Assembly (NCBI GenBank): GCA_963820995.1
Contig: CAWGCL010000009.1
Coordinates: forward strand, 496,001-560,000
Source of the DNA: JAGTVG01 sp963820995
GTDB taxonomy: Bacteria > Bacteroidota > Bacteroidia > Cytophagales > Cyclobacteriaceae
Direction: 5' to 3'
DNA length: 64,000 nt
Shown here: positions 49,764 to 60,145 of the stretch, one piece after another
How positions within the stretch are numbered: position 1 is the stretch's first letter
Layout of the letters: each line of letters starts with the position of its first letter
Program-made: the position numbers and the translations under genes
Notes under the pieces: generated by a model
Databases searched by the model: none
Told to the model about the DNA's origin: nothing
What the model saw: the letters and a program-made list of their open reading frames with translations, nothing else

Positions 49764-52151
49764 ATGCTTAAAAACTACCTCATTGTAGCCGTTCGAAATC
49801 TTATAAAAAACAAAATTTATGTATTGATCAATGTTGCAGGAATGGGTGTGGCACTTGCTTTTTGTCTGACCATATACCTTTTATATGCCTACAACAATGA
49901 ATTTGACAATTTTTATAAGGACGTATCAGATATCGTTCGGGTTCACGAATTCAAACAGGATGCTTCCGGAGGAAGTTCCGGCGCGCTTTGAACTTGCGCC
50001 GATTGTGATGGGGCCAAGAATACCGAAAGAGGTAAGTGGAGTTGCAGATCAAACCCGTTACATCAACTGGGGAGGGAATTTAAAATATGAGGATGTTCTC
50101 TTTCGCGAATCTATAGCTTATGTTGACTCCAACTTTTTCCGAGTTTTTCAAAATAAAATTGAAAACGGGTTCAATTGCAAGTATTAAAGATAAAAACAGC
50201 GTATTTCTGACCGAAGAACTGGCTAAAAAATATTTTGGGGACGAACCGGTTCTTGATAAAAGGATGCCTATCCACTACGAAACAGGTAAATTTGTCGAAT
50301 TAACGGTTGCCGGGGTTTTTGAGAAGATCCCTATGAATTCGAGTTTTATATTCAATGCCCTGACCAGCATAGATCATTTTACTTATGAGAATCAAATGAA
50401 TCCCGATGACTGGACACCATGGCAGCAAGCCAGTCTGTACCTTCGATTGAACACAGGGGTAGATCCGGAACAGGTAGAATCTCAACTGGGTCAATATGTA
50501 AATATACAGAATGAAGCCAGGGATGAATGGAAAATATCAGAATTTGATCTGGTGGGATTCAAAGACGCCAGCATTTTTAAATCAGGGGGTGATAGATGGA
50601 AGCAATGCAAACTCTCCGATTGCGTACTGAGGTCCTGGTTATTTTTTCTGTAATGGCATTACTGATATTACTGATCGCCTGCTTTAACCTGGCCAATACT
50701 TCCATGTCGCTAATGGCCACCCGGGTTCGTGAAATCGGTGTCAGGAAAGTAATGGGCGGTCGTAAGACACAAGTGTTTTTTCAGTTCCTGATGGAAATGT
50801 CTTTTACCAGTTTACTTCGCTATAATTGTTGGAATGGCCGTTTTTACCTGGATGGCTGACTGGTTCTATTCCATATGGGATGCACCGATTCATTTTACAT
50901 ATTTTAGTAAACTTAATTTCTTTATTGCCTTTGTCTTATTGTTCCTGCTGACTACACTTACTTCTGGCTTATATCCTGCCTTTTATTCTAAAAGGTTTAA
51001 TCCTTCAGATATTTTCAGGAACCAGGTGAAATTGAAGGGAACAAGCATTGCTTCCCGGATAATGAATGGATTGCAGTTTTCCCTTTCAATAACCATGCTG
51101 GTAGCCGGAATTGTTTTTTCCCAGAATGCTGAATTCCTCAAAATGCTTGACATGGGCTACAAATCTGAAGATCTCATGATCGTAGGATTAAATGATGTGG
51201 AAGAATTCAGACTTCTGAGAGATAGGTGCAGAACCAAGCTGATATTTTAATTTACCAGGCACGAATAATCATTTTGGATGGAATTATGAAGACACCAATC
51301 TTGTTCTCGACTCCGGTAATGTTGAGATCAGGTCATTGCGCGTAGGGGATGAATACCTGAATTTGATGGAAGTAAAACTGAAAGAAGGAAGGTTGTTTAA
51401 TAAAGATAGCGATACGGATTATGATGAATCCATTATTGTAAATGAAGAATATGTAAAAAGGTTCGATATCGACGAACCAATCGGAAAAATGGTCAACCTG
51501 GTTGACGATAAGCGATACATTGTCGGGGTTGTTGAAGATATCATCAGGGATATATGGAGTGACGGAAAAACCGTACCTGAAGTGTATATACCTGTACGTG
51601 AGGAAGAATATAATATGCTGGTCGTGAAAGCAAAATCGAAAAATAAACAGGAAGTGTTCAATTTCCTGGCAGAGACCTGGAAAAGCATCATACCCGGACA
51701 GACCATTTACCGGCAGGTTTCAAAATGACCTCGCATTGGCAATGCCATCCAGGAAAACAACAACATGCGTCAGATATTTTTTGCCTTGGCGGTGCTGGGA
51801 GGCATATTATCTATAACTGGAATCTTTGCGCTATCTTCACTGTTTGTCTCAAGAAGATTTAAGGAAATTGGAATCAGGAAAGTAATGGGCGCGTCAAGTC
51901 GAAATCTGCTTATACAACTTAATTCAGGGTTTTTCTGGACCCTGTTATTGGCATCATGACTGGTGGGGTGCTGGGTTATATCCTTACCAATCAGATTTTG
52001 GGCGTCATGTACAGGTTCCATATTGATGTTGGCATTGGTACATTGATTTTCGGTAGCCTTGGGCGTGTTGATCGTAGCCCTCCTGACCACTACTTTTATT
52101 ATTTTATCGGCCGCCAATACGAATCCAGCCTATATTTTACGGGATGAGTAA
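49764..52151 (+). pseudogene. FtsX/MacB-like ABC permease, paralogue of the 35-kb gene, frameshifted
   Basis: ATG 49764 starts LKNYLIVAVRNLIKNKIYV, parallel to the intact permease at 35.2 kb. The pieces continue with VFLTEELAKKYFGDEPVLDK, the middle helices (LLIACFNLANTSMSLM, VREIGVRKVMGGRKTQV), DLMIVGLNDVEEF, LNLMEVKLKEGRLFNKDSD, SIIVNEEYVKRFDI and the last helices (LFVSRRFKEIGIRKVMGAS), ending SAANTNPAYILRDE at TAA 52149-52151. The total of about 795 residues is the family length. At least six single-base shifts separate the pieces, none inside a sequence of lost coding character. Probably exports a substrate together with an ATPase encoded elsewhere. Confidence 0.75.
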
Positions 52152-52287
52152 AAAGTAGACAACCACATATAAATATAGAATTCGGATCATTTGATTTTCA
52201 CTCTGATTTTTGTAAATTAAATGATGGAAGTTAAGGTGTTTTGTGAATATTCTTAATCAAAACAGGCCTGAGAAATTTGCATTTTTT

Positions 52288-54500
52288 ATGAATAATCTTT
52301 TTGATTTAAACTTGCCTTTGTGTTCAAATCATTCCACTTAAATATCAAAGAAAAAATAGGTCAAATATTAATCAGCCAGGACCTCCCTTCAAAGATGCGC
52401 CTGCAGATGAAATGGATGTGGATATGACCCTGGCAGCATTCTTTTGCATCTGTGGCTTGACAATATTAGGCTATGTTTTAGACATTTCGATCATATACTG
52501 GTTTGGAATTGTTCTAATCTGTATATATCTGATTTATATGCCTTTGCAAGCAAAAAGCAGAAATCTTCAAACAATTAATTTTCTGTTCTTGTTGTCAATC
52601 ATTCTTGTAGCTTTTGTATCAATGCTCCTGCTTGGTGGGATTGTTACTTCGATGGGCGTAATTTTTGTGGGCTTAACTTGTGCTTTTTCATCTGTACTTT
52701 TGAACAATTCAAGATTGACCATGATTCTTTTTATTGTTTACTCCTTAACTATTCTGCTCACGGCTTTGTTTCAACCCTTTTTAACAGTGCCTGATTATGT
52801 CACTCCAACTAACAACCTTTTATTTTATGTCTTAAATATTCTTTGGATATCCGGAATTATTTTAATGTTTATCTTTTTTATATCAAACAGCAAAGTGATA
52901 TTGATGAAGCCGAGTCTAATAAGTTGAAAGAGCTTGATAAAGCCAAAACCCGGTTGTCTACTAATATCACTCATGAATTCAGGACACCCTTAACCATCAT
53001 TTTGGGCATGGTCGATCTTATAGAAAAGCAACATGGAGATGCTTATACTGAGGAGCTCCTGGAAATCAGGGCAAAAGGGAAGAAGTTGCTCCATTTGATC
53101 AATCAAATGCTCATCTGTCCAAACTGGAATCAGGGATGATGCATAAAGTTCTTAAAAATGGCAATATCATACTTTATTTAAAGTATTTAACCAAATCATT
53201 CAAATCTTATGCTGAAAGCAGAAATATAAGATTGGAATTCTCCTCTCAGCTTCAGGAATTCAATATGGACTATGATCCGGATAAACTGATGTATATTGTA
53301 TCAAACCTGTTGTCCAATGCATTGAAATATTCAAAAGATGGAGGGAAAGTTATCCTGCGTACCCAGGTGAAAGAAGAGCCGGCACAAAGAAAATCTTTTA
53401 TATTTGAAGTTGAGGATGGAGGGATAGGTATTGATGATAAAGATCTGGAATATGTTTTTAATCGTTTTTACAGAGCAAATGATACCGGGGCATTTTCTTC
53501 AAGTGGTGCTGGACTTGGTCTTTCAATAACTAAAGAATTTGTACATCTTTTAAACGGAGATATATCGGTTAAAAGCCGGTTAATGGAAGGGACTACTTTT
53601 TCCGTTATGCTGCCTGTTGAAAATACCACAACTCTACAATCAAATATTAATTATGAAGGGATTGTAGAATCTATTACACCTTATTTAGATCATGATCATA
53701 ATCATGACTATTCATACCCGGATCTTATAAAAGAATCGTATGAAGATGAAAAACCAATATTGTTAATTGTTGAGGATAACAGAGATGTTATTCATTACAT
53801 GTTTGAAATCTTAAAAGATAAATATCGAATTGAAATTGCTCACAATGGTCTTGAGGGTCTTGAAACGGCGATAAGGCTAATTCCGGATATTATAATAAGT
53901 GACCTTATGATGCCAGTCATGGATGGGTATGAATTTTTAGAGAAAGTAAAGACTGATATCAGGACAAGCCATATACCATTCGTAATACTAACAGCAAAAG
54001 CTGACAATACCTCAAAAATTGAAGGATTTACTAAAGGAAGTGATGCTTTTTTGCCAAAACCCTTTAATCAAAAGGAATTATTTATTCGATTAGAAAACCT
54101 GATTGAGTCCAGGAAAAAAATTCAGGAACATTTTACCCTATACCCCCAATCACAAAATAAAACAAATATCGGAACTATGCCGCTTGAGGAGGCCTTCATG
54201 AAACAAGTCCGTGGTATCATGGAAGACAACTTAGCGAATGAGGATTTCGGAATTTTACAATTATGTCGGGAATTGACCATGAGCAGGGCCCAATTGTATA
54301 GAAAATTTAAAGCGCTTACAAACCAAACTGTAAGCAAGTATATAAGATCTGTTCGATTAGACAAGGCGAAGGAACTATTGTCATCGACGAATCTTACTGT
54401 ATCGGAAGTCGCCTTTGAGGTTGGATATAAAAGTGTATCCCATTTCAGTACGCATTTTACGCGGGAATTTGGTATAAATCCCAGTAAGGTCAACATTTAG
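52288..54500 (+). pseudogene. Hybrid histidine kinase/response regulator with AraC output domain, frameshifted
   Basis: Three frames give one protein: membrane helices (52412-52927), the phospho-acceptor H-box THEFRTPLTIILGMVD (52843-53139), then the intact kinase core, receiver and DNA-binding domain (53136-54500). Motifs are N-box NLLSNALKYSKDGGKV, G1 VEDGGIGIDDKD, G2 GAGLGLSITKEF, receiver PILLIVEDN with phospho-Asp in IIISDLMMPVMDGYEF, lysine in DAFLPKPFN, and an AraC helix-turn-helix pair (LTVSEVAFEVGYKSVSHFST). The N-terminal sensor part is short and membrane-embedded, without the large periplasmic propeller of the usual Bacteroidota polysaccharide sensors. Start 52288 or GTG 52320 is uncertain. 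It may regulate the adjacent permease or the glycan genes. Confidence 0.75.
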
Positions 54501-54631
54501 TAACACGGCCTCCCACCTATTGAGACAAATAGGACAACAATTGAGATAAATACGAAAACAACGGTTCAGGTTATCATATAACTTGTGAAGGTGATTTAAA
54601 TACTTATTAATTCAATAATAAATCCTGAACT

Positions 54632-55217
54632 ATGAAAAATTTTATCAGCATCTCAATTGTATCGATCTTAATCCTCTTTGGATGCCAGGACAGCAATCAA
54701 ATTGAGGAAATCAAGCCATCTGAACAGGACCAGATAAAGGCCGAATTAATCTTTGCTCCATTGATCTCCTACAAAGCAAATCCTGATCTTAATTTTGCTT
54801 CGCATAATAGAAGAGGTAATATGGTGGAAAGACCTATTAAATTCAGCACGGAAGGAACCATATATTATGTTCCGGGAACCGGGGATTGTACAGGCAATTT
54901 TCAGGCAGTCATTGAAGGTAGCGGAAAGGGTTCCCACATGGGAAATATAACGGTCGAGCTGGGCTATTGCATGGACATGGACGGCAATTTGCTAAGTGAT
55001 GTAATGGGCACAGGTACCGCTTCTAACGGAGACCAGATCTTTGTAGTTCTTACAGGTGCTGGTGTAGATCCGGAAAAAGGGCCTTACCAGGATTATATGA
55101 TTTATAGATGGTACAGGAAGATTTACCGGTGCCACGGGGTCATATACCTTATATGGTGTAATTGACTATGTTAATGGGGTTTGGTCCCACGAAGGTGGCG
55201 GTGTGATAAGTTATTGA
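54632..55217 (+). pseudogene. Lipoprotein of unknown function, frameshift near end
   Basis: ATG 54632 opens a lipoprotein signal (ISIVSILILFGC). The mature part is small and beta-rich (TEGTIYYVPGTGDCTGNFQA, then GNITVELGYCMDMDGN). The frame as given ends at 55165 with odd residues, while a shift near 55100 gives a better tail, DGTGRFTGATGSYTLYGVID, with VWSHEGGGVISY and stop 55215-55217. It resembles small allene-oxide-cyclase-like or avidin-like barrels only loosely, and no family is claimed. It follows the hybrid kinase by 131 bp. Confidence 0.5.
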
Positions 55218-55360
55218 TTTATATTTCCATCTAGCCCCATGTCTGAAACAATTCCAATAGTTGAATAGGCTGCAATTATACAATTGTTTATTTCAGATTT
55301 CATTCTTATAGGATTCGCCTTTACCGTCCTCTTATAGGAACATCTGACAGGGTAAGATCA

Positions 55361-55395
55361 ATCCATCCAGATCTTTTAGTCTGGATGGATTTTTA
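55361..55395 (+). terminator. Rho-independent terminator
   Basis: An 11-bp perfect inverted repeat, ATCCATCCAGA (55361-55371) and TCTGGATGGAT (55380-55390), with an 8-nt loop, is followed by five T residues (55391-55395). It ends the lipoprotein transcript before the his genes. Confidence 0.75.
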
Positions 55396-55459
55396 CTTAT
55401 ATGCCCATGGTTAAATTTGAATAATATCTGAAGAAAACATCATTTTATCCAGGATCTAG

Positions 55460-55660
55460 TGTGCAATTTATGTCTACTTAAATGCCCTGTGGAAATCTGG
55501 AACGATTCAGGTTTATTCACATAATGGAATTGAACCAGGGAACGACGGTAATTATGCCTCGATTATTGGAGAAGTGAAGGGGCCAAATCATCAAAATATT
55601 TCATTTTTGGCCAATAACCATATATGCTCTGTCCAGCACACGGTTAATATTTTTTTATAG
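55460..55660 (+). other. Possible coding remnant, no family
   Basis: A frame open from 55460 to TAG 55658-55660 without a clear start reads IYVYLNALWKSGTIQVYSH, then EPGNDGNYASIIGEV. The residue mix looks coding, but it is short and unmatched. It may be a remnant of a gene between the terminator and hisH. Confidence 0.2.
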
Positions 55661-55696
55661 CGCATCTTTTCTAACTATTTTATATAGTTTTGGGCT

Positions 55697-56279
55697 GTGA
55701 AAACGGTCATCGTAAAATATAATGCCGGTAATGTCATTTCTGTTACCAATGCCCTGCACCGCCTTGGTGTTGAACCTGAAATTACAGATGATCCTGAGAA
55801 ACTTGCCTCAGCCGACAAGGTGATATTCCCCGGGGTTGGTGAAGCCAGTACCGCCATGTACTATTTAAGGCAAAGGGGCCTCGACAAGGTGTTGACAGAT
55901 CTAAAAAATCCATTCCTTGGCATATGCCTGGGACTGCAACTTATGTGCAGGTACTCAGAAGAAAATGACACGGAATGCCTGGGCATATTTGACCTGAATG
56001 TTAAAAAGTTTCCCCCAAAGGATAAAGTCCCCCATATGGGATGGAACAGGCTTGATATGAATGAACACCCACTGTTCAAAGGAACGCCCGAACATACTTT
56101 CTTTTACTATGTACATAGTTACTATGCTGAAACCGGGCCGGATACCATAGCTTCCTCAGAGTACATTCTTCCTTTTAGCGCCGCTTTGCATAAGAGACAA
56201 TTTTTATGCGATACAGGCGCATCCAGAGAAGAGTGGAAAGGACGGCCAGATCGTTTTACAAAACTTTCTTAATCTTTAG
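55697..56279 (+). pseudogene. hisH: Imidazole glycerol phosphate synthase glutaminase subunit, one frameshift
   Basis: GTG 55697 starts a class I glutaminase: VIFPGVGEASTAM (oxyanion loop), GICLGLQLMC with the nucleophile Cys, and HMGWNRLDM. One extra base near 56190 (CATAAGAGACAA) throws off the last part; the shifted frame reads DNFYAIQAHPEKSGKDGQ, holding the catalytic His and Glu, and ends NFLNL at TAG 56277-56279. It supplies ammonia from glutamine to HisF in histidine synthesis. hisA follows 2 bp after this stop, so an operon is clear. Only the reading frame is damaged; no catalytic residue is missing. Confidence 0.85.
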
Positions 56280-56281
56280 AC

Positions 56282-57004
56282 ATGAATATTATACCGGCCA
56301 TAGACATCATCGATGGGAAATGCGTACGGCTCACACAGGGAGATTACGGCCAAAAAAAGATCTATGATGATAATCCGGTGGAAGTTGCTAAAAGATATGA
56401 AGATCATGGTTTCAGGTACTTGCATGTCGTTGACCTGGATGGGGCCAAGTCAAAACACATCGTTAATATTCAGGTTCTTCGAAGATATCACAAACGCAAC
56501 CGACCTGATCGTGGATTTTGGGGGAGGTGTAAAATCAAGTAAGAGGACATCGAACGAGCCTATAGGGCAGGGGCCTCGAGGATAACAGGAGGTAGTATTG
56601 CAGTTAGGGAACCAGAATTATTTGGCGAGTGGATCAGTCAATATGGGCCTGATAAGATCATATTGGGTGCGGATGTTAAAGACCGCCATATCGCTGTTGG
56701 GGGCTGGCTGGAGACTTCGGATCAGGATATTATCGCATTTTTGAAATATTATACAAAGAAGGGCATCAAATTTATAATATGTACGGATATATCCAGGGAT
56801 GGTGTTTTGGAAGGGCCTGCAATTGAGCTTTACAAAGAGCTCCTGGCCGATTTTCCAGGGATCCATTTAATAGCAAGTGGAGGAGTAGGATCTATAGAGG
56901 ATGTAGAGAAACTGGCGGAAACCGGCGTGTGGGGGGTAATAATCGGAAAAGCCATTTATGAAAACCGGGTTAAACTGGATGATTTGATAAAATTTCAGAA
57001 CTAA
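56282..57004 (+). pseudogene. hisA: ProFAR isomerase, two compensating frameshifts
   Basis: It starts NIIPAIDIIDGKCVRLTQGD with the catalytic Asp near residue 8 and later YLHVVDLDGAKS. One extra C near 56480 and one missing A in an AAA run near 56535 place the middle (LEDITNATDLIVDFGGGVK) in another frame. The original frame then resumes as EDIERAYRAGASRITGG and KFIICTDISRDGVLEGPAIE (second catalytic Asp), LIASGGVGSIEDVEKL and GVIIGKAIYENR. It converts ProFAR to PRFAR, the step before HisF. Stop 57002-57004 is 4 bp before hisF. The paired indels suggest sequencing error more than decay. Confidence 0.87.
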
Positions 57005-57008
57005 GAAT

Positions 57009-57764
57009 ATGCTTACTAAAAGGATCATACCTTGTCTTGATGTGAAGGATGGACGCACCGTGAAAGGGGTAAATTTTGTAAACCTCCGGGATGCAGGCGA
57101 CGCTGTAGAACTGGGTAATCTTTATGCTGAGCAGGGAGCTGATGAGCTTGTTTTCTTGGATATAACAGCTACTGTTGAAAAACGGAAAACCCTCGTGGAA
57201 CTTGTTCGCAGGGTTGCAGCTGAGATAAACATTCCCTTTACTGTGGGGGGAGGAATAATTTCCATCGAAGATGTATCTGTGTGTCTTAATGCCGGGGCAG
57301 ACAAGATCTCTATTAATACGGCCGCAATTGACAATCCGGAACTGGTCGATTTACTTGCCAGGGAGTTTGGGAGCCAGTGCGTGGTTGTAGCAGTTGATAC
57401 CAAAAAATACGGGAAGGAGGATAAGGTCCATATTCATGGAGGACGTACTCCAACTGAAATAAATACCCTGGAATGGGTAAAGGATGTAGAAAACAGAGGC
57501 GCTGGAGAGATTTTATTAACCAGCATGGATCATGATGGGACCAAAAACGGCTTTGCAAATGATTTGACAAGAAAAGTGTCTTCCATGATATCCATACCAG
57601 TGATCGCATCTGGTGGAGCTGGAAACATGCACGATTTCGTGGATGCCTTCGATTCAGGAAAGGCTGATGCTGCTTTGGCTGCAAGTATTTTCCACTTCCG
57701 CGAGATTGATATACCAGATTTAAAGAAGTATATTGCATCGTATGGCATACCAATGAGAATTTGA
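57009..57764 (+). CDS. hisF: Imidazole glycerol phosphate synthase cyclase subunit
   Basis: 251 residues, complete. It begins RIIPCLDVKDGRTVKG with catalytic Asp11, followed by FTVGGGIISIEDV, VVVAVDTKKYGK with the second catalytic Asp near residue 130, EILLTSMDHDGTKNGF and VIASGGAGNMHDF, the phosphate-binding half-barrel repeats of the HisA/HisF family. It cyclises PRFAR to imidazole glycerol phosphate and AICAR using ammonia from HisH. It lies between hisA (4 bp) and hisIE (16 bp). Confidence 0.96.
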   Translation: MLTKRIIPCLDVKDGRTVKGVNFVNLRDAGDAVELGNLYAEQGADELVFLDITATVEKRKTLVELVRRVAAEINIPFTVGGGIISIEDVSVCLNAGADKISINTAAIDNPELVDLLAREFGSQCVVVAVDTKKYGKEDKVHIHGGRTPTEINTLEWVKDVENRGAGEILLTSMDHDGTKNGFANDLTRKVSSMISIPVIASGGAGNMHDFVDAFDSGKADAALAASIFHFREIDIPDLKKYIASYGIPMRI

Positions 57765-57780
57765 TCTTAAAGAGAAAAGG

Positions 57781-58374
57781 ATGGAATTGGATTTTGATAA
57801 ACAAAATGGATTAATACCTGCAATTGTGCAGGATTACAGAACCCAAAAAGTTCTGATGCTGGGATTTATGAATGAGGAAGCCTACAATAAGACCCTTGAT
57901 ACTAAACTGGCTACTTTTTTCAGTAGGTCAAGGAATGAACTTTGGACAAAGGGTGAAACTTCCGGAAATTACCTTCATGTTAAAGAGATCAATGTTGACT
58001 GTGATAATGATACCATTCTCCTTAAGGCGAATCCTGCTGGGCCCGTATGTCATACTGGAAAGGATACCTGTTTTAATGAGGAAAATAAAGTAGGTGCTGA
58101 GTTTATGGAATACCTTTCAAAGGTTATTAAAGACCGGAAAGAGAATCCCACCGGAGAATCCTATACCAGTTCCCTTTTTGAAAAGGGCATCAATAAAATA
58201 GCCCAGAAGGTTGGTGAAGAAGCTATTGAACTTGTCATTGAGAGTAAAGACAATAACAAAGACTTGTTCCTGAACGAAGCTGCGGATCTGCTGTTTCATT
58301 ACCTGGTCTTACTGGAAGCAAAAGGAATTGATCTTTCTGAAGTAATGGGAGTTTTAGAATCCCGTCATAAATAA
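57781..58374 (+). CDS. hisIE: Bifunctional phosphoribosyl-AMP cyclohydrolase/phosphoribosyl-ATP pyrophosphatase
   Basis: 197 residues. The HisI half (about 1-105) has VLMLGFMNEEAYNKTL, SRSRNELWTKGETSGN, DCDNDTILLKANPAG and CHTGKDTCF with the zinc cysteines. The HisE half (about 115-197) has SYTSSLFEKGINKIAQKVGEE and EAADLLFHYLVLLEAKG. It catalyses steps two and three of histidine synthesis. It ends 5 bp before the ctlX start, so that gene is probably in the same transcript. hisG, hisD, hisC and hisB are not in the window. Confidence 0.95.
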   Translation: MELDFDKQNGLIPAIVQDYRTQKVLMLGFMNEEAYNKTLDTKLATFFSRSRNELWTKGETSGNYLHVKEINVDCDNDTILLKANPAGPVCHTGKDTCFNEENKVGAEFMEYLSKVIKDRKENPTGESYTSSLFEKGINKIAQKVGEEAIELVIESKDNNKDLFLNEAADLLFHYLVLLEAKGIDLSEVMGVLESRHK

Positions 58375-58379
58375 GCATT

Positions 58380-59321
58380 ATGAATGCCCAGGCCCCGGAA
58401 TCTATTATGATGATCAGGCCGTCAAATTTTGGATATAATCCATTAACGGCCAATAGCAATACTTTCCAGGTATCTGATATAGGAGCCACACCACAGGAAA
58501 TCAGCCGGATTGCACAAAATGAATTTGATCACTTTCATGATCTCCTTTCCAAAGCCAATATCAATGCCATATTTTTTGACGACGCTGAAGGAAGCCTGTT
58601 GCCTGATTCTGTTTTCCCAAATAACTGGATATCATTTCATCATAATGGTACTGTCGTTTTGTACCCGATGATGGCTGAAAACAGAAGGCTGGAACGAAGA
58701 ATGGATATTCTTCCTGCTTTGCAAAACAGATTTGGCTTTCATATTGAAAGAATATTAGATTATACCAATCATGAAGTCGATGGGCAATACCTGGAAGGGA
58801 CAGGGAGTGTCGTATTCGATTATGTAAATAAAATTGCATATGCTATCCGATCCCCGAGAACGGACGAAGCTGTTTTCATTAAGTTATGTTCTGACCTGGA
58901 ATATAAAGGGCTATTGTTTGATGCAATAGATCCTTCAGGGATAGATATCTACCATACGAATGTCATGATGTGTGTTGGATCCAAATTTGTCGTCATCTGC
59001 CTGGATGCCATTCCAGATGAATCGATGCGATTGAAACTACTTCATTCCTTTGAAGAGACAGGACATGAGATAATAGATATTAACTTCAGACAACTGAATC
59101 ACTTTGCAGGAAATATGATAGAAGTCTTAAACCGCGACAAAGAATCAGTAATTGTCATGTCGGAAAGTGCATATGACTCATTTAGCAATGACCAGATTAT
59201 GAAGTTATCAGAGTTTGGGGAATTATTATCTGTTCCAATTCCTGAAATTGAGAAATATGGAGGGGGTAGCGCGAGATGCATGGTAGCAGGTATTTTTTTA
59301 CCAAGCTTCCAACAACGATAA
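58380..59321 (+). CDS. ctlX: Citrulline utilisation hydrolase/amidinotransferase-like CtlX family
   Basis: 313 residues of the guanidine-modifying (pentein) superfamily. Motifs are MMIRPSNFGYNP, LLPDSVFPNNWISFHHNG (substrate carboxylate/guanidine region), YLEGTGSVVFDYV, DIYHTNVMMCVG with the catalytic His, NHFAGNMIEVLN and YGGGSARCMVAG with catalytic Cys300. CtlX members hydrolyse citrulline or a related ureido or guanidino group. Its placement 5 bp after hisIE suggests co-expression with histidine synthesis, though no metabolic link is proven. The gene is intact. Confidence 0.8.
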   Translation: MNAQAPESIMMIRPSNFGYNPLTANSNTFQVSDIGATPQEISRIAQNEFDHFHDLLSKANINAIFFDDAEGSLLPDSVFPNNWISFHHNGTVVLYPMMAENRRLERRMDILPALQNRFGFHIERILDYTNHEVDGQYLEGTGSVVFDYVNKIAYAIRSPRTDEAVFIKLCSDLEYKGLLFDAIDPSGIDIYHTNVMMCVGSKFVVICLDAIPDESMRLKLLHSFEETGHEIIDINFRQLNHFAGNMIEVLNRDKESVIVMSESAYDSFSNDQIMKLSEFGELLSVPIPEIEKYGGGSARCMVAGIFLPSFQQR

Positions 59322-59448
59322 GTCCCTGAATGAAACACATTTTTGTTCCAGGTTAATCGATCTGTTCTTCAAAAATATTGATCCAACGATTTCAGTACCT
59401 ATAGTGTCTATACAATAAAATGGGGTACGATGCATATGAAATACTTTT

Positions 59449-60141
59449 TTACTCATACCTTACACAAATCTCATCTAAATTTTTTCTCTTGATATTAGGA
59501 ACAAAAGTCTCATCCTCAGGGTAACCTACGGGGATCAATAAAAAGGGCTTTTCATTCTCGGGCCGATCCAAAATGGAGGAAAGAAAATTCATGGGACTGG
59601 GAGTATGGGTCAGGGCGGATAGACCCGCATTGTGAATAGCCAGCAATAACATGCCACAGGCCAGCCCGATTGATTCAGTAACATAGTAATTATTCATCTT
59701 CAGGCCATTTTTGTCAATATCATATATTTTTCTGAACACCACGATCAACCAGGGGGCTTTTTCAATAAAAGGTTTGTTCCAGTCCGTACCCATTGGTTTA
59801 AGATCTTTAAGCCATTCTTCACTCATCCGCTTATGATAACTTTGATATTCTTCTTCTTCAGCTGCAATACGTATTTTTTTCTTAATTGCGGGATTAGAAA
59901 CGAGGCAGAAGGTCCATGGTTGCTTATTCGCCCCGGAAGGGGATGTTCCGGCTGTTTTGATTATATTTATCATTATTTCCCTGGGTACCGGTTTGTCAGA
60001 AAATGTCCTGATGGATCTTCTCCTTTCGGCCAGTTCATAAAAACTTCTGGCTCTGTCATCCATTTCATCTTCAGAGTATTTTTCAGGTCGATAGGATATA
60101 TGTTCATGCCCTTTAATGACCCGGATGTCTTTTTTACTCAT
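59449..60141 (-). CDS. Iodotyrosine deiodinase-like nitroreductase
   Basis: 230 residues from ATG 60141, preferred to the ATG at 60210 because the longer N-terminus overlaps the next gene. The FMN-binding start is ERRRSIRTFSDKPVPREI, then SPSGANKQPWTFCL and GLACGMLLLAIHNAGLSALT. The lid carries E98, Y102 and K123, at the same +4 and +25 spacing as the substrate-binding Glu, Tyr and Lys of iodotyrosine deiodinases. The known reaction is reductive removal of iodine or bromine from halotyrosines with FMN. There is no membrane anchor, so it would be soluble. It sits 5 bp from the next upstream gene's stop on the same strand. Confidence 0.75.
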   Translation of the reverse strand: MSKKDIRVIKGHEHISYRPEKYSEDEMDDRARSFYELAERRRSIRTFSDKPVPREIMINIIKTAGTSPSGANKQPWTFCLVSNPAIKKKIRIAAEEEEYQSYHKRMSEEWLKDLKPMGTDWNKPFIEKAPWLIVVFRKIYDIDKNGLKMNNYYVTESIGLACGMLLLAIHNAGLSALTHTPSPMNFLSSILDRPENEKPFLLIPVGYPEDETFVPNIKRKNLDEICVRYE

Positions 60142-60145
60142 GTAA

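Noticed and set aside
49764..52151. Several small separate genes in the permease region
   Set aside because: The pieces line up in order with the intact permease at 35.2 kb, so they are one broken gene.
57313..57804. Minus-strand ORF of 163 codons over hisF
   Set aside because: Antisense to an intact, well-recognised hisF.
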